A stretch of 62,328 nucleotides of DNA from Lapidilactobacillus dextrinicus DSM 20335 (GTDB taxonomy: Bacteria; Bacillota; Bacilli; Lactobacillales; Lactobacillaceae), in NCBI RefSeq assembly GCF_001436095.1, contig NZ_AYYK01000011.1, positions 1-62,328 on the forward strand, read 5' to 3'. Below are positions 17,743 through 26,938 of this stretch, piece after piece. A model generated the notes under the pieces. The model searched no databases, had not been told where the DNA came from, and saw only the letters and a list, made by a program, of their open reading frames with translations. The position numbers were made by a program, and so were the translations under genes. The first letter of the stretch is position 1. Each line of letters starts with the position of its first letter.

Positions 17743-17778
17743 TATAATAGCTTTAAGCAATAATACTCAATTGAGTAT
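17743..17778 (+). promoter_or_regulatory. -10 element and perfect palindrome ahead of the DUF1002 gene
   Basis: TATAAT at 17743-17748 is followed at 17763-17778 by ATACTCAATTGAGTAT, a perfect 16-base palindrome lying about 10-25 bases after the expected transcription start. That position suits a repressor operator. No convincing -35 hexamer was found. The regulator is unknown. Confidence 0.5.
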
Positions 17779-17810
17779 CATTCATAAATTCAAAATGATG
17801 AGGTAAAATC

Positions 17811-18785
17811 ATGCAGTTCAAAAAATTACTCTTAACTTTCACCACAGCCTTAATTGGCGCTGTCAGCTTTGCTGTTAATCAAACACAGACGACTCAAGCT
17901 GCAAGTGACGAGTGGTCTGAACCAGTTGTTACATTAGGTACTTCACTAACAGCTAGTCAAAAACAAGGCACCTTAGATACTTTGACAGCTAGCCTTAACG
18001 GTGCTGATTACAGTACCATTACCGTAGACGGATCAACACTAGTTAAATATTTAAATCCTTCAGGTGCTACTTTTACAACTAATTCTGGGGTTTGGTCCAG
18101 TGCGATGGTTCAAAAAACTAGTGCTGGTTCTGGTATCAACGTCAAGATTCTTAGCTATAACGGTCAAAATAATATCACCACCATTACAGCAAACCAATAC
18201 AAGAATGCGGCTGTAACAGCGGGCGTTTCCGATGCCAATATTTATGTCACTTCAGCAACACCTATTGACGGTTCTGGTGCCTTAGCTGGTGTCTATGCAG
18301 CCTTTGCACAAAACGGCGATTCTTTAAGCCAAAGCCAAGTAACTGCAGCGCAAAACGAAATGTCAACGTTGAGTGATATCACACAGGCCAATAAAGATAA
18401 AGACGGTTATTCTGATGCGCAACTTAACAATGCCGTTGCCGAAGCTAAAAAAGAAATGGCTGCTAAAGGCGATAATGTGACTAACAATCAAATTACCACG
18501 ATTGTTAACAACCAAATTGAAAACAATAATTTAACTAACATTATCACCAATAATCAAAAGACAGCCATTATTAATATGCTGATTAAGATTCGTGATTCAG
18601 GCGCATTAAACTCCTCAAGTTTCAAAGACCAAGCGGCTAAAGTTGCCGATAATATTCAAAATAATGCCAAAGATATTTTCAATAAAGTAAATACTGAAGA
18701 AAATCGTAATTTCATTCAAAAAATCGGTATCGCTATTGGTAATTTCTTCAAGAGCCTCTTTGAAACTGTTCAAAGTTGGTTCTAA
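17811..18785 (+). CDS. secreted DUF1002-domain protein
   Basis: 324 residues. A signal peptide (basic start, hydrophobic run, likely cut after TTQAA near residue 31) precedes a DUF1002 domain (SEPVVTLGTSLTASQKQGTL, then GSGINVKILSYN and AGVSDANIYVTSATPI). The second half is polar and Asn-rich with several NNQ/TNN repeats, ending in an amphipathic aromatic tail (FFKSLFETVQSWF). The function of DUF1002 is not known. It is a single gene with GAGG at the right distance from ATG 17811 and a terminator 48 bases after the stop. Confidence 0.82.
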   Translation: MQFKKLLLTFTTALIGAVSFAVNQTQTTQAASDEWSEPVVTLGTSLTASQKQGTLDTLTASLNGADYSTITVDGSTLVKYLNPSGATFTTNSGVWSSAMVQKTSAGSGINVKILSYNGQNNITTITANQYKNAAVTAGVSDANIYVTSATPIDGSGALAGVYAAFAQNGDSLSQSQVTAAQNEMSTLSDITQANKDKDGYSDAQLNNAVAEAKKEMAAKGDNVTNNQITTIVNNQIENNNLTNIITNNQKTAIINMLIKIRDSGALNSSSFKDQAAKVADNIQNNAKDIFNKVNTEENRNFIQKIGIAIGNFFKSLFETVQSWF

Positions 18786-18832
18786 TGATCGAGTTTTAAA
18801 ACTTTCAAAAATTAAGACCATTTCTTTTAAAT

Positions 18833-18861
18833 CAGAATTGTAACTACAATTCTGGTTTTTT
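18833..18861 (+). terminator. terminator of the DUF1002 gene
   Basis: CAGAATTGT / ACAATTCTG stem with a 4-base loop followed by GTTTTTT. Confidence 0.85.
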
Positions 18862-18929
18862 AGTGTTTAAACTAATTATTTCTCATTAACCACTTTTTGG
18901 ACTAGAATTATAGGCAGAGGTGTTTATCC

Positions 18930-19154
18930 ATGGAAAAATTAACCATTATCCTTGAACCAATGACAGAATTAAGTGAGTTTGCTAACTTACAGGACATCAT
19001 TGAAAATCACGCTGGTGTTGGTGAAGTCGCCGTTATTTTTAAAGAGCAAAAATTAGTGATTCAATTTAACTTACTACAAACTTCTGAAGATGAGCTAAAA
19101 CAACTGATTAGCAATCATGGTTACCAAATTAAATCAACTAACACTGAGCGTTAA
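18930..19154 (+). CDS. HMA-like small protein without metal-binding cysteines
   Basis: 74 residues with the pattern of a heavy-metal-associated (ferredoxin-fold) domain: a first strand, MTELSE where MTCxxC would stand, a helix, GVGEVAVIF, a second strand pair and the closing NHGYQI. Both expected cysteines are glutamates (Glu13, Glu16), so soft-metal binding as in copper chaperones is unlikely. It is followed 26 bases later by a Crp/Fnr regulator and is probably co-transcribed with it. It could be a sensor partner or a degenerate chaperone; this is inference from a short sequence. Confidence 0.6.
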   Translation: MEKLTIILEPMTELSEFANLQDIIENHAGVGEVAVIFKEQKLVIQFNLLQTSEDELKQLISNHGYQIKSTNTER

Positions 19155-19180
19155 ACTAAAACCAATAAGGAGCTCATGAA

Positions 19181-19846
19181 ATGACTGAACATATTTGTGC
19201 AGAGATTGTGCCCATCTTTGAACAACTTAATCACGACGAATTAGTCAAAGTTTCTAATTTAGTCGTCCATCATCACTTCCAAAAGGGTGAAGTGATCTTA
19301 AGCCCCAACACACCCAGTCAATTGGTTATTATTGCCGAAGGTGCTGCTAAAACTTACCAGCTGTCTGCTAGTGGTAGAGAGCAATTGCTAAGTGTCCTTG
19401 ATAATGGCGACTTTGAAGGCGAGAAGAATTTATTTGGGGTGGTAAATCAAGAACTATATGTCGAAACACTCAAGAAATCAGCAGTTTGTACGATTGCGAC
19501 TCAAGAATTCCAACAATTACTCGCTGAATATCCCAGTATTGCCTTAAAATTATTAAAAAGTAACGCCGAAAAAATTGCCGCTTTAGAAAAGCAAAACCAA
19601 TTATTAAATCATGATTCCGTTGAGCAACGTCTGGCAACTTACTTACTTGATCTCGCTAAAATTAAGAACAGTAACCAATTCGTTTTACCAATGAAACTAA
19701 AAGAATTGGCCAGTTTTTTAGGGACTACACCAGAAACTATTTCTCGTAAGCTGCGTCTTTTTAACGAACGCCAATTATTAACTCAAAAACAACATACAAT
19801 TAATCTGATTGACATTGAGGAATTGGAAGCACTTAAGAGCGCATAA
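19181..19846 (+). CDS. Crp/Fnr-family transcriptional regulator
   Basis: 221 residues: a cNMP-type beta barrel (about 20-115, with FQKGEVILS and IIAEGAAKTY), a long dimer helix, and a C-terminal winged helix (MKLKELASFLGTTPETISRK). There is no N-terminal cysteine cluster as in true Fnr, and the ligand-contact arginine of Crp is not obvious. RBS GGAGC precedes ATG. It is coupled to the HMA-like gene, so metal or redox control is a reasonable guess. Confidence 0.85.
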   Translation: MTEHICAEIVPIFEQLNHDELVKVSNLVVHHHFQKGEVILSPNTPSQLVIIAEGAAKTYQLSASGREQLLSVLDNGDFEGEKNLFGVVNQELYVETLKKSAVCTIATQEFQQLLAEYPSIALKLLKSNAEKIAALEKQNQLLNHDSVEQRLATYLLDLAKIKNSNQFVLPMKLKELASFLGTTPETISRKLRLFNERQLLTQKQHTINLIDIEELEALKSA

Positions 19847-20033
19847 TCATTCATTATCCCTATGATGAGTCACCTTACAAAGCGGTTTAATTGACGAGTT
19901 TTAACTAATTTTTAACAAGTCTATGACAGGACATTTTGATTTAAAAAGAGTAAGCTAGTAATAAGCGTGTTTTTTGATGATCGTTTTCCCGTGTATATTT
20001 TTTCAATTTTAATCGATTTATTCTAAAAATTAT

Positions 20034-20067
20034 GAAGGATCTGGGACGTTTTTGTCCCAGGTCCTTC
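20034..20067 (+). promoter_or_regulatory. stable hairpin in the leader of the ABC exporter operon
   Basis: A 14-base-pair stem (GAAGGATCTGGGAC with GTCCCAGGTCCTTC, one G-U pair) with a T-rich 6-base loop, 69 bases before the exporter start. There is no proper T run, so it may be an attenuator, a protection hairpin or part of a larger switch and not a simple terminator. Confidence 0.5.
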
Positions 20068-20135
20068 TTACACACGGAGCAAACTTTCCATAAGCACCAT
20101 TGGCGTTCCTATTTTTGGGTATTGGAGGTTTTATA

Positions 20136-21863
20136 TTGTTTAAGACATTATTGCGCTCTGTTCGTCAATACCGTAAATTGTCACTACTATCGCCCTTATT
20201 CGTTGCAGCGGAAGTAGGTATTGAAATATTTATTCCCTATTTAATGGGAAATATTATCGACAATGGTTTGATGAAAAGCGACCAAAACTATGTCATTCAC
20301 TATGGACTAATTTTATTAGTCATGTCGATTGTTTCGTTGATTTGTGGTGCCAGTGCCAGCTGGACGGCCGCTCATGCCGGTGCCGGTTTTGCTACCAATT
20401 TACGTCACGATTTGTTCTATCACATTCAGGGATTTTCTTTTACGAATATCGATCGTTTCTCCGGTTCTAGTCTAGTAACACGACTAACGACTGATATTAC
20501 CAACGTTCAAAATGCTTATCAAATGTTAATTCGTCAAGCTGTACGGGCACCCTTAATGTTGATTTTTTCAATCGTTATGGCGTTCAACGTTAATAGTCAA
20601 TTAGCTTTGATCTTTGCTGTTCTAGTTCCAATTCTAGCGGTGATTTTAGTTACTATTCTTCACTTCGGTCGACCATTATTCCGGGTTGTTTTCCGGCGTT
20701 ATGATACTTTAAACCGAGTTGTCCGCGAAAACGTCCGCGGAATTCGCGTTGTTAAAACTTATGTCCGGGAAAATAAAGAAGAACAGAAATTCAAAGCTGC
20801 TTCTAAAGGCATCGAAACCGTCTTTACAAAGGCTCAACGAATTATGTCGATGAACGGTCCAGCAATGCAGTTAGTTGTTAATACTTCATTGCTACTCCTT
20901 TCTTGGTTTGGTGCCAAGATGATTGTTGGTGGCACCTTCCAAACTGGTCAATTAGTTAGTATGTATTCTTACTCAAATCAAATTTTATTTAGTATGAGTT
21001 TCTTAGCAATGATTTTCACTCAACTATCACTTTCTCAAGCTAGTGGTGATCGGATTGTGGAAGTCTTACGCGATCAACCAACTATCACTGACCAAGACAA
21101 TGCTATTTCAACAGTTGCAGATGGCAGTATCGAATTTAAGAATGTTAACTTTAGTTATGCTGACGCTAAGCGGCCCGTACTAAAAGATATCAATCTTAAA
21201 ATTAAATCCGGTCAAGTTATTGGCATTATTGGTGAGACTGGTTCTGGTAAGAGTACCTTAGTTCAGATGATTCCACGACTTTACGACACAACTCGTGGTC
21301 AAGTTATTGTCGGGGGACATAATGTTCGTCACTATGACCTTAAGACCTTGCGTGACAATGTTGCAATGGTTTTACAAACGAGTATTCTTTTCTCCGGAAC
21401 AATCGCAGAAAACTTACGTTGGGGTAATCAAGACGCCACTGACGAACAAATCATTCGCGCTGCTAAAATTGCTCAAGCTGATGGTTTCATCAATGAATTT
21501 GATGACGGTTATAATACACAAATTGAACAAGGCGGTAACAATGTTTCTGGTGGTCAACAACAACGCTTAACCATTGCCCGAGCTTTGTTGAAGAATCCGA
21601 AGATTTTAATTCTTGATGATTCTACTTCAGCAGTTGATACCACAACTGAGCAAGAAATCCGTCAAGGTTTACGTGAAGATTTACCAGATACCACGAAGAT
21701 TATCATTTCTCAACGAATTGTCTCCATTCAAGATGCTGATCAAATCATCGTCATGGATCACGGTCAAATTCAAGATATTGGCACCCACGATGAATTAGTT
21801 CAACGCAATCAAATGTACCGTGAAATTTATGAGTTCCAACAAAAGGTAGGTGACGAGAACTAA
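20136..21863 (+). CDS. heterodimeric ABC multidrug exporter, subunit with degenerate ATP site (LmrC-type)
   Basis: 575 residues: six-helix exporter domain then an ATPase domain. Walker A is GETGSGKST and the signature VSGGQQQR, but Walker B ends ILILDDSTSAVD, with Asp in place of the catalytic Glu, and the switch histidine is replaced (IISQR instead of AHR). These changes mark the subunit carrying the non-hydrolysing site in pairs such as LmrCD or BmrCD. TTG 20136 has GGAGG 8 bases upstream. It shares one base with the next gene. Exported compounds are unknown; drugs or lipids are possible. Confidence 0.9.
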   Translation: MFKTLLRSVRQYRKLSLLSPLFVAAEVGIEIFIPYLMGNIIDNGLMKSDQNYVIHYGLILLVMSIVSLICGASASWTAAHAGAGFATNLRHDLFYHIQGFSFTNIDRFSGSSLVTRLTTDITNVQNAYQMLIRQAVRAPLMLIFSIVMAFNVNSQLALIFAVLVPILAVILVTILHFGRPLFRVVFRRYDTLNRVVRENVRGIRVVKTYVRENKEEQKFKAASKGIETVFTKAQRIMSMNGPAMQLVVNTSLLLLSWFGAKMIVGGTFQTGQLVSMYSYSNQILFSMSFLAMIFTQLSLSQASGDRIVEVLRDQPTITDQDNAISTVADGSIEFKNVNFSYADAKRPVLKDINLKIKSGQVIGIIGETGSGKSTLVQMIPRLYDTTRGQVIVGGHNVRHYDLKTLRDNVAMVLQTSILFSGTIAENLRWGNQDATDEQIIRAAKIAQADGFINEFDDGYNTQIEQGGNNVSGGQQQRLTIARALLKNPKILILDDSTSAVDTTTEQEIRQGLREDLPDTTKIIISQRIVSIQDADQIIVMDHGQIQDIGTHDELVQRNQMYREIYEFQQKVGDEN

Positions 21864-23719
21864 TGGACGCTAAAATGCAAAACTCACCTAAAGTTAAACG
21901 CAGTACAACTTTAATCCGGTTGTTGAAATTTGTTGTCGGCACTTACCCGGCCCCTTTTATTATTGGAGTTATCAGTATCATCATTAGTGCCGCCGCTGCT
22001 GTTCGTGGATCACTTTTCTTACAGAATTTAATTGATGATTACATTACCCCGATGCTAAAACAAAGCACGCCAGACTTTGCACCATTATTCCGAGCAATCT
22101 TAATTATGGCTGGCATCTACTTGATTGGCGTCATTGGCACATTGCTCTACACTCAGATTATGGCAGTGTTGGGCCAACGCCTCCAAAAGAAAATTCGGGA
22201 CGATATGTTTGTCCATATGCAAAGCTTACCGATCATCTACTTTGATCAAAATGATTATGGCGATATCATGAGTCGCTATACAAACGACGTTGATACTTTA
22301 ATGCAAATGATTTCGCAAAGTATCCCTCAATTTCTTAACTCTGTATTCATGTTGACTTTTGTTATTATTGGGATGATTGCACTGAGTCCTTTATTGACTT
22401 TAGTTACCTTAGTTATTTTCTTGTTAAGTGTCGGTGTTGTTCGTGCTTTAACTACGCGCAGTAGTCATTATTTCAAAGAACAACAGAAACAATTAGGTAA
22501 GGTTAATGGCTTTGTTGAAGAAATGCTAAACGGTTTAAAAGTTATCAAAGTCTTTTCTCATGAAGAAGAAGCTAAAGAAGCTTTTGACGTTTATAACCAG
22601 GAGTATCAAGAAGACTCAGCTAAGGCGAACGCTTATGCTACGATGTTATTCCCTGTCATGGGTAATATTGGTAATGTATTATATGTTTTAATTGCGATTT
22701 TTGGCGGTATCATTGCGATTAATGGTTGGTCAACATTAACCATTGGTGCCATCGCCGCTTTCCTACAATTAAGTCGTTCTTTTAGTCAACCAATTTCACA
22801 AATCTCCATGCAATTAAATGCAATTGTCTTAGCACTGGCTGGTGCTGAACGGATTTTCCAATTGGAAGACAGTCCCGTTGAAGTCGATAACGGTCATGTC
22901 ACTTTAGAGACCGCGACAGATGGTAGCAAAAACAATTGGAATTGGCGCGTACCTCAAGCTGACGGCTCTAGTCAGTTGGTACCGGTCCGTGGTCGGATTG
23001 TCTTTGACCACGTTAACTTCGGTTATTTACCGGGCCAAACAATTTTGCACGATATCAATGTCACAGTTGAACCTGGCGAAAAAGTTGCCTTAGTTGGAGC
23101 CACTGGCGCTGGTAAAACGACAATTAGCAGTATGTTAAATCGTTTCTACGAGATTAATTCAGGAACGATCACTTATGATGGCATTAATATTCAAGATATC
23201 AAAAAAGATGACTTACGTCGTTCCATGGCGATTGTCTTGCAAGCAACGAATTTATTCTCAACAACTGTTCGGGAAAATATTCGTTACGGCCGTTTATCTG
23301 CAACAGATGAAGAAGTTGAGCAAGCGGCTAAACTGGCTCATGCTGATGAATTTATTGATGAGTTAAGTAAAGGTTACGATACTAAAATTGATGGTGATGG
23401 TTCTGACTTATCTCAAGGTCAACGTCAATTGTTGGCTATTGCCCGCGCTGATGTTGCCGATACACCATTAATGATTTTGGATGAGGCAACTTCTAGCATT
23501 GATACTCGAACTGAACGTCTCGTTCAAGCGGGTATGGATAACTTGATGAAAGGCCGGACGACTTTCGTTATTGCCCACCGTTTATCAACTATTGCTAACT
23601 CTGATTTAATTCTAGTGATTGATCATGGTCGGATTATCGAACAAGGTAATCATGAACAATTAATCGCTAAACAAGGCGAATATTACCAACTTTACACTGG
23701 TAAAAAATCATTGAGTTAA
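21863..23719 (+). CDS. heterodimeric ABC multidrug exporter, catalytic subunit (LmrD-type)
   Basis: 618 residues: six-helix exporter domain, then an inserted segment (about 350-380) before the ATPase domain, as in LmrD. Walker A GATGAGKTT, signature LSQGQRQLL, Walker B LMILDEATSSID and switch FVIAHRLST are complete. It is translated from ATG overlapping the previous stop (TAATG). It supplies the hydrolytic catalytic residues of the pair. Confidence 0.92.
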   Translation: MDAKMQNSPKVKRSTTLIRLLKFVVGTYPAPFIIGVISIIISAAAAVRGSLFLQNLIDDYITPMLKQSTPDFAPLFRAILIMAGIYLIGVIGTLLYTQIMAVLGQRLQKKIRDDMFVHMQSLPIIYFDQNDYGDIMSRYTNDVDTLMQMISQSIPQFLNSVFMLTFVIIGMIALSPLLTLVTLVIFLLSVGVVRALTTRSSHYFKEQQKQLGKVNGFVEEMLNGLKVIKVFSHEEEAKEAFDVYNQEYQEDSAKANAYATMLFPVMGNIGNVLYVLIAIFGGIIAINGWSTLTIGAIAAFLQLSRSFSQPISQISMQLNAIVLALAGAERIFQLEDSPVEVDNGHVTLETATDGSKNNWNWRVPQADGSSQLVPVRGRIVFDHVNFGYLPGQTILHDINVTVEPGEKVALVGATGAGKTTISSMLNRFYEINSGTITYDGINIQDIKKDDLRRSMAIVLQATNLFSTTVRENIRYGRLSATDEEVEQAAKLAHADEFIDELSKGYDTKIDGDGSDLSQGQRQLLAIARADVADTPLMILDEATSSIDTRTERLVQAGMDNLMKGRTTFVIAHRLSTIANSDLILVIDHGRIIEQGNHEQLIAKQGEYYQLYTGKKSLS

Positions 23720-23729
23720 TTTAATTTAG

Positions 23730-23776
23730 AAAAGCTTCACAAGTCTCACAGTCTGAGATTTGTGAAGCTTTTTATG
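23730..23776 (+). terminator. terminator of the ABC exporter operon
   Basis: Long stem built on AAAAGCTTCACAA and its complement with a short loop, ending in CTTTTT, directly after the exporter stop. Confidence 0.9.
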
Positions 23777-23976
23777 TGCACAAAATATACATTAAAAACA
23801 TTTTATTGATTAATAAGTGATTCACAAATATCTCGAATACTAATTGATTAATTCGATAAATCCCATAATATCGCCTATTAACTGTGCTCACTACTTATTT
23901 TAACCATAGCTATTTTAATCAAATTTAGTTATAATTATTTTAAAAGTTATTCATTTTTAATCAAAGGAGAATTCAA

Positions 23977-24915
23977 ATGAAGATTACAATTTTAGGTGCA
24001 GGCGGCATGGGTGGCCGTTTCGGTATGATGTTACATCAAGCTGGTAACGATATTACTTTAGTTGATGGCTGGCAAGCAAACATTGACGCTATTCGTCAAG
24101 ATGGTTTACAAGCTGACTTTAATGGACAACCAGTAACAGTAAAATTGCCAATTTATTCCCCTGAAGAAATCGACCAGATTGGTGATCACGCTGATTTAAT
24201 CATCGCTTTTACAAAATCAAATCAATTAGCAACAATGTTTGAAGCTGTTAAGCCCATCATTTCAGAGAACACTTATGTTCTTTGCTTACTTAATGGTATT
24301 GGTCACGAAGAAATTTTGAAAAACTTCGTCAACATCGATCATTTAATTTTAGGTATTACGATGTGGACTGCCGGTATGACTGGTCCTGGTCATTTGTCAT
24401 TATTAGGTGACGGTAATATTGAATTGCAAAACTTTACGCCAGCTGGTAAAGACTTCACACTTCAAGTGATTGATACCTTCGAAAAAGCTGGTTTAAATCC
24501 TGCTTACAGCGAAAACGTTAAATACTCAATTTGGCGTAAAGCTTGTGTCAACGGTACCTTAAACGGTCTTTGCTCTTTATTAGAATGTAATATCGGTGAA
24601 CTTGGTAAGACTGATGTTGCTGAACCAATGTTACGGACAATTATTCATGAATTTGCCCTAGTTGCGGCTCACGAAGGCGTTAACCTTGATGAAGCAGAAG
24701 TTTATCAACACATTGCTGCCACTTTTACAGCAGAAATTGCCGCTCATTATCCTTCAATGTACCAAGATCTCGTTAAGAATCATCGCTTAACTGAAATTGA
24801 TTTTATTAACGGTGCTGTTTGGCAAAAAGGCCAAAACTATAACATTGCCACACCTTACTGTGCTTTAATTACGCAAGAAATTCATGCTAAGGAACAAATT
24901 CTCGGCGCAAAATAA
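23977..24915 (+). CDS. panE: ketopantoate reductase-family protein (PanE/ApbA)
   Basis: 312 residues. NADPH-binding start ITILGAGGMGGRFG, catalytic lysine in SIWRKACVNGTLN, and the C-terminal helical domain. The family reduces 2-dehydropantoate, and relatives in lactic acid bacteria act on branched 2-oxoacids as D-2-hydroxyacid dehydrogenases. No other pantothenate gene is near. The next gene, 12 bases later, is an EIIC-like permease, so the pair may handle import or export of the substrate or product. Confidence 0.85.
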   Translation: MKITILGAGGMGGRFGMMLHQAGNDITLVDGWQANIDAIRQDGLQADFNGQPVTVKLPIYSPEEIDQIGDHADLIIAFTKSNQLATMFEAVKPIISENTYVLCLLNGIGHEEILKNFVNIDHLILGITMWTAGMTGPGHLSLLGDGNIELQNFTPAGKDFTLQVIDTFEKAGLNPAYSENVKYSIWRKACVNGTLNGLCSLLECNIGELGKTDVAEPMLRTIIHEFALVAAHEGVNLDEAEVYQHIAATFTAEIAAHYPSMYQDLVKNHRLTEIDFINGAVWQKGQNYNIATPYCALITQEIHAKEQILGAK

Positions 24916-24927
24916 AGGAGATTAACC

Positions 24928-26004
24928 ATGAGTCAAGCATCAACCCCATCATTAACCCCCAAAATTTTTATTAACAAAGTTCTTGCCGGCACCGCTACGG
25001 GTATCATTGTCGGTTTAATTCCTAACGCAGTTTTAGCAGCAATTTTACAACTTTTCGGTAACAACCCAGTCGCTTTAAGTCTGACTCACGTTGTTGTCGT
25101 ATTCCAATGTACCACGCCACTTTTAATTGGTGCTTTGATCGCTTTACAATTCGGATTAGCACCGTTAGATATGGCAATTGTTGCCGGTGCCGCTTATGTC
25201 GGTTCTGGTGTCACTAAGTTTAGTGCTGAAGCAATTAATCCTGCCACTAAAACTGCCGGTACTTATCTATCAGCTGGTACTGGTGATTTAATCAACACGA
25301 TGTTGACAGCAGCATTAGCTGTTGCTTTAACCTTATGGATTGGTAACAAGTTTGGCTCAGTTAAAATTGTCCTTTCACCAATCCTTATTGGTGCTGGTAG
25401 TGGTTGGATCGGCTTTTTGATTCTGCCTTATGTTGCTAAAATTACCACTTGGATTGGCAATTTAATTAATTCATTTACCAATTTACAACCAATTCTGATG
25501 TGTATCTTAATTACTTGCATGTTTGCAACCATTATCATCACACCAATTTCAACAGTGGCCATTGGTATGGCCATTCAATTAAACGGTCTTTCTTCAGGTG
25601 CGGCTGCTATGGGTGTTGCTGTGACAACCGTTGTTTTAGTCGTTCATTCATGGAAGACAAATAAATCTGGTATAACAATTGCAGTGGCCTTAGGTGCAAT
25701 GAAATTAATGATTCCCAATTTATTCCGGCACCCAATTATCCTATTGCCAATCTTAACAACCAGCATTATTTCAGCTATTCCGGTTGCAATTTTCAATGTT
25801 TTAGGCACACCGGCTTCAGCTGGTTTCGGTTTGGTAGGGTTAGTGGGACCACTAGCATCAATTAATGCTGGCTTAAATATCGTCATCGCCTTAATTGTCT
25901 GGTTCGTTATTCCGATTGCTGCTGCCTTACTCTCTCGTTTTGTTTTCGAAAAGATGCTACACATCTACGATGAAAAGAAAGTATTTGCTTATCTAGGCGA
26001 GTAA
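24928..26004 (+). CDS. orphan PTS_EIIC_2-type membrane permease
   Basis: 358 residues, very hydrophobic with about ten membrane segments, resembling the PTS_EIIC_2 family (the start GTATGIIVGLIPNAVLAAIL and glycine-rich helices). There is no IIA or IIB gene nearby, so it may be a transporter uncoupled from phosphorylation. GGAG precedes the ATG and the spacing shows an operon with the PanE-like gene. The family assignment is from memory of its general pattern; the substrate is unknown. Confidence 0.65.
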   Translation: MSQASTPSLTPKIFINKVLAGTATGIIVGLIPNAVLAAILQLFGNNPVALSLTHVVVVFQCTTPLLIGALIALQFGLAPLDMAIVAGAAYVGSGVTKFSAEAINPATKTAGTYLSAGTGDLINTMLTAALAVALTLWIGNKFGSVKIVLSPILIGAGSGWIGFLILPYVAKITTWIGNLINSFTNLQPILMCILITCMFATIIITPISTVAIGMAIQLNGLSSGAAAMGVAVTTVVLVVHSWKTNKSGITIAVALGAMKLMIPNLFRHPIILLPILTTSIISAIPVAIFNVLGTPASAGFGLVGLVGPLASINAGLNIVIALIVWFVIPIAAALLSRFVFEKMLHIYDEKKVFAYLGE

Positions 26005-26043
26005 AGTCTAACTGTTCAATATTTTGTTATTTAAAATGTAAAG

Positions 26044-26078
26044 GGTCTAAATCTATTTTTGGATTTAGACCTTTTATT
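26044..26078 (+). terminator. terminator of the panE-permease operon
   Basis: Ten-base-pair stem GGTCTAAATC / GATTTAGACC followed by TTTTATTG. It lies between convergent genes and might also work for rnhA. Confidence 0.88.
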
Positions 26079-26114
26079 GTTAATCGCTATAATTCTTTTA
26101 GCTAGAAATTCAAA

Positions 26115-26825
26115 CTACATTTTATCCATGGTTTGATTTAATAATTCGTCAACATAAATATTACCTTCATTGTTTGCATGACCCTTAGCCCATTGCATGG
26201 TTAACTGCGTGAAATGCGGTAATAAGGCACTGATTTGCCGCCAAAGTTCTAAATTCAATACCGGCTCGCCATTGGACTTTTTCCAGCCTCGGCGTTGCCA
26301 ACCGGCCAACCAGTTTTTCATAATAGGATCCAACACGTAATGAGAATCTAATGTCATTAAAATCGGATCATTTTGTAACCCTAATTCTTGCAGCCTTTCT
26401 AAAGCTGATCTCAATGCTGTTAGTTCCATTTTATTATTCGTAGCACCGTACTCACCGGCGGTACCGTCATAACGTTGACCTGTTGGGGTCACAATTAAAT
26501 AAGCCCATGCGGATAAATCGTCGCCCTTAACGTGACCACCACGTACATTACCAGTATTACGATTGCCCCCATCTGTATAAACTCGAATTTGCTGAGCCTG
26601 ATTGACCACTTCGTTAGTTGCTAAAAGAGCCGATTGACTAACCGGCGGTTTTGAATTCGAACCACTCTTAAAGCCTGCTAACCAATCTTGGGCTTCTTGT
26701 TCTGTTAAGAAGCTTTTATAACGGGCACCAGTATAACCATCAACTAATGCTTTAGTGGTCGGCCAATCTCTAAAAATGCCAGTTTTACGACCTTTGGCCA
26801 CAACATAATACTTCCCTTTAACCAT
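26115..26825 (-). CDS. rnhA: ribonuclease H1 with N-terminal viroplasmin domain
   Basis: 236 residues. Residues 1-50 are a caulimovirus-viroplasmin-type RNA/DNA hybrid-binding domain (KYYVVAKGRKTGIFRDW). The RNase HI domain follows, with catalytic acidic residues in RVYTDGG, NNKMELTALR, LMTLDSHYV and YVDELLN. It degrades RNA in RNA-DNA hybrids. It is a single gene, convergent with the permease gene. Confidence 0.92.
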   Translation of the reverse strand: MVKGKYYVVAKGRKTGIFRDWPTTKALVDGYTGARYKSFLTEQEAQDWLAGFKSGSNSKPPVSQSALLATNEVVNQAQQIRVYTDGGNRNTGNVRGGHVKGDDLSAWAYLIVTPTGQRYDGTAGEYGATNNKMELTALRSALERLQELGLQNDPILMTLDSHYVLDPIMKNWLAGWQRRGWKKSNGEPVLNLELWRQISALLPHFTQLTMQWAKGHANNEGNIYVDELLNQTMDKM

Positions 26826-26938
26826 AAAAACTCCTTTGTAAGTTGTAAATATAATACTTTCTTAATATAATACCTTAATGGATAACGATGTTCATTGTAT
26901 CGTTAAAACCACCTATCTGATAATTTAGGATGATATTA

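Noticed and set aside
20032-20217. 61-codon frame through the exporter leader hairpin
   Set aside because: It has no ribosome binding site, runs through a strong hairpin and overlaps the exporter start in another frame. A shorter leader peptide there is not excluded.
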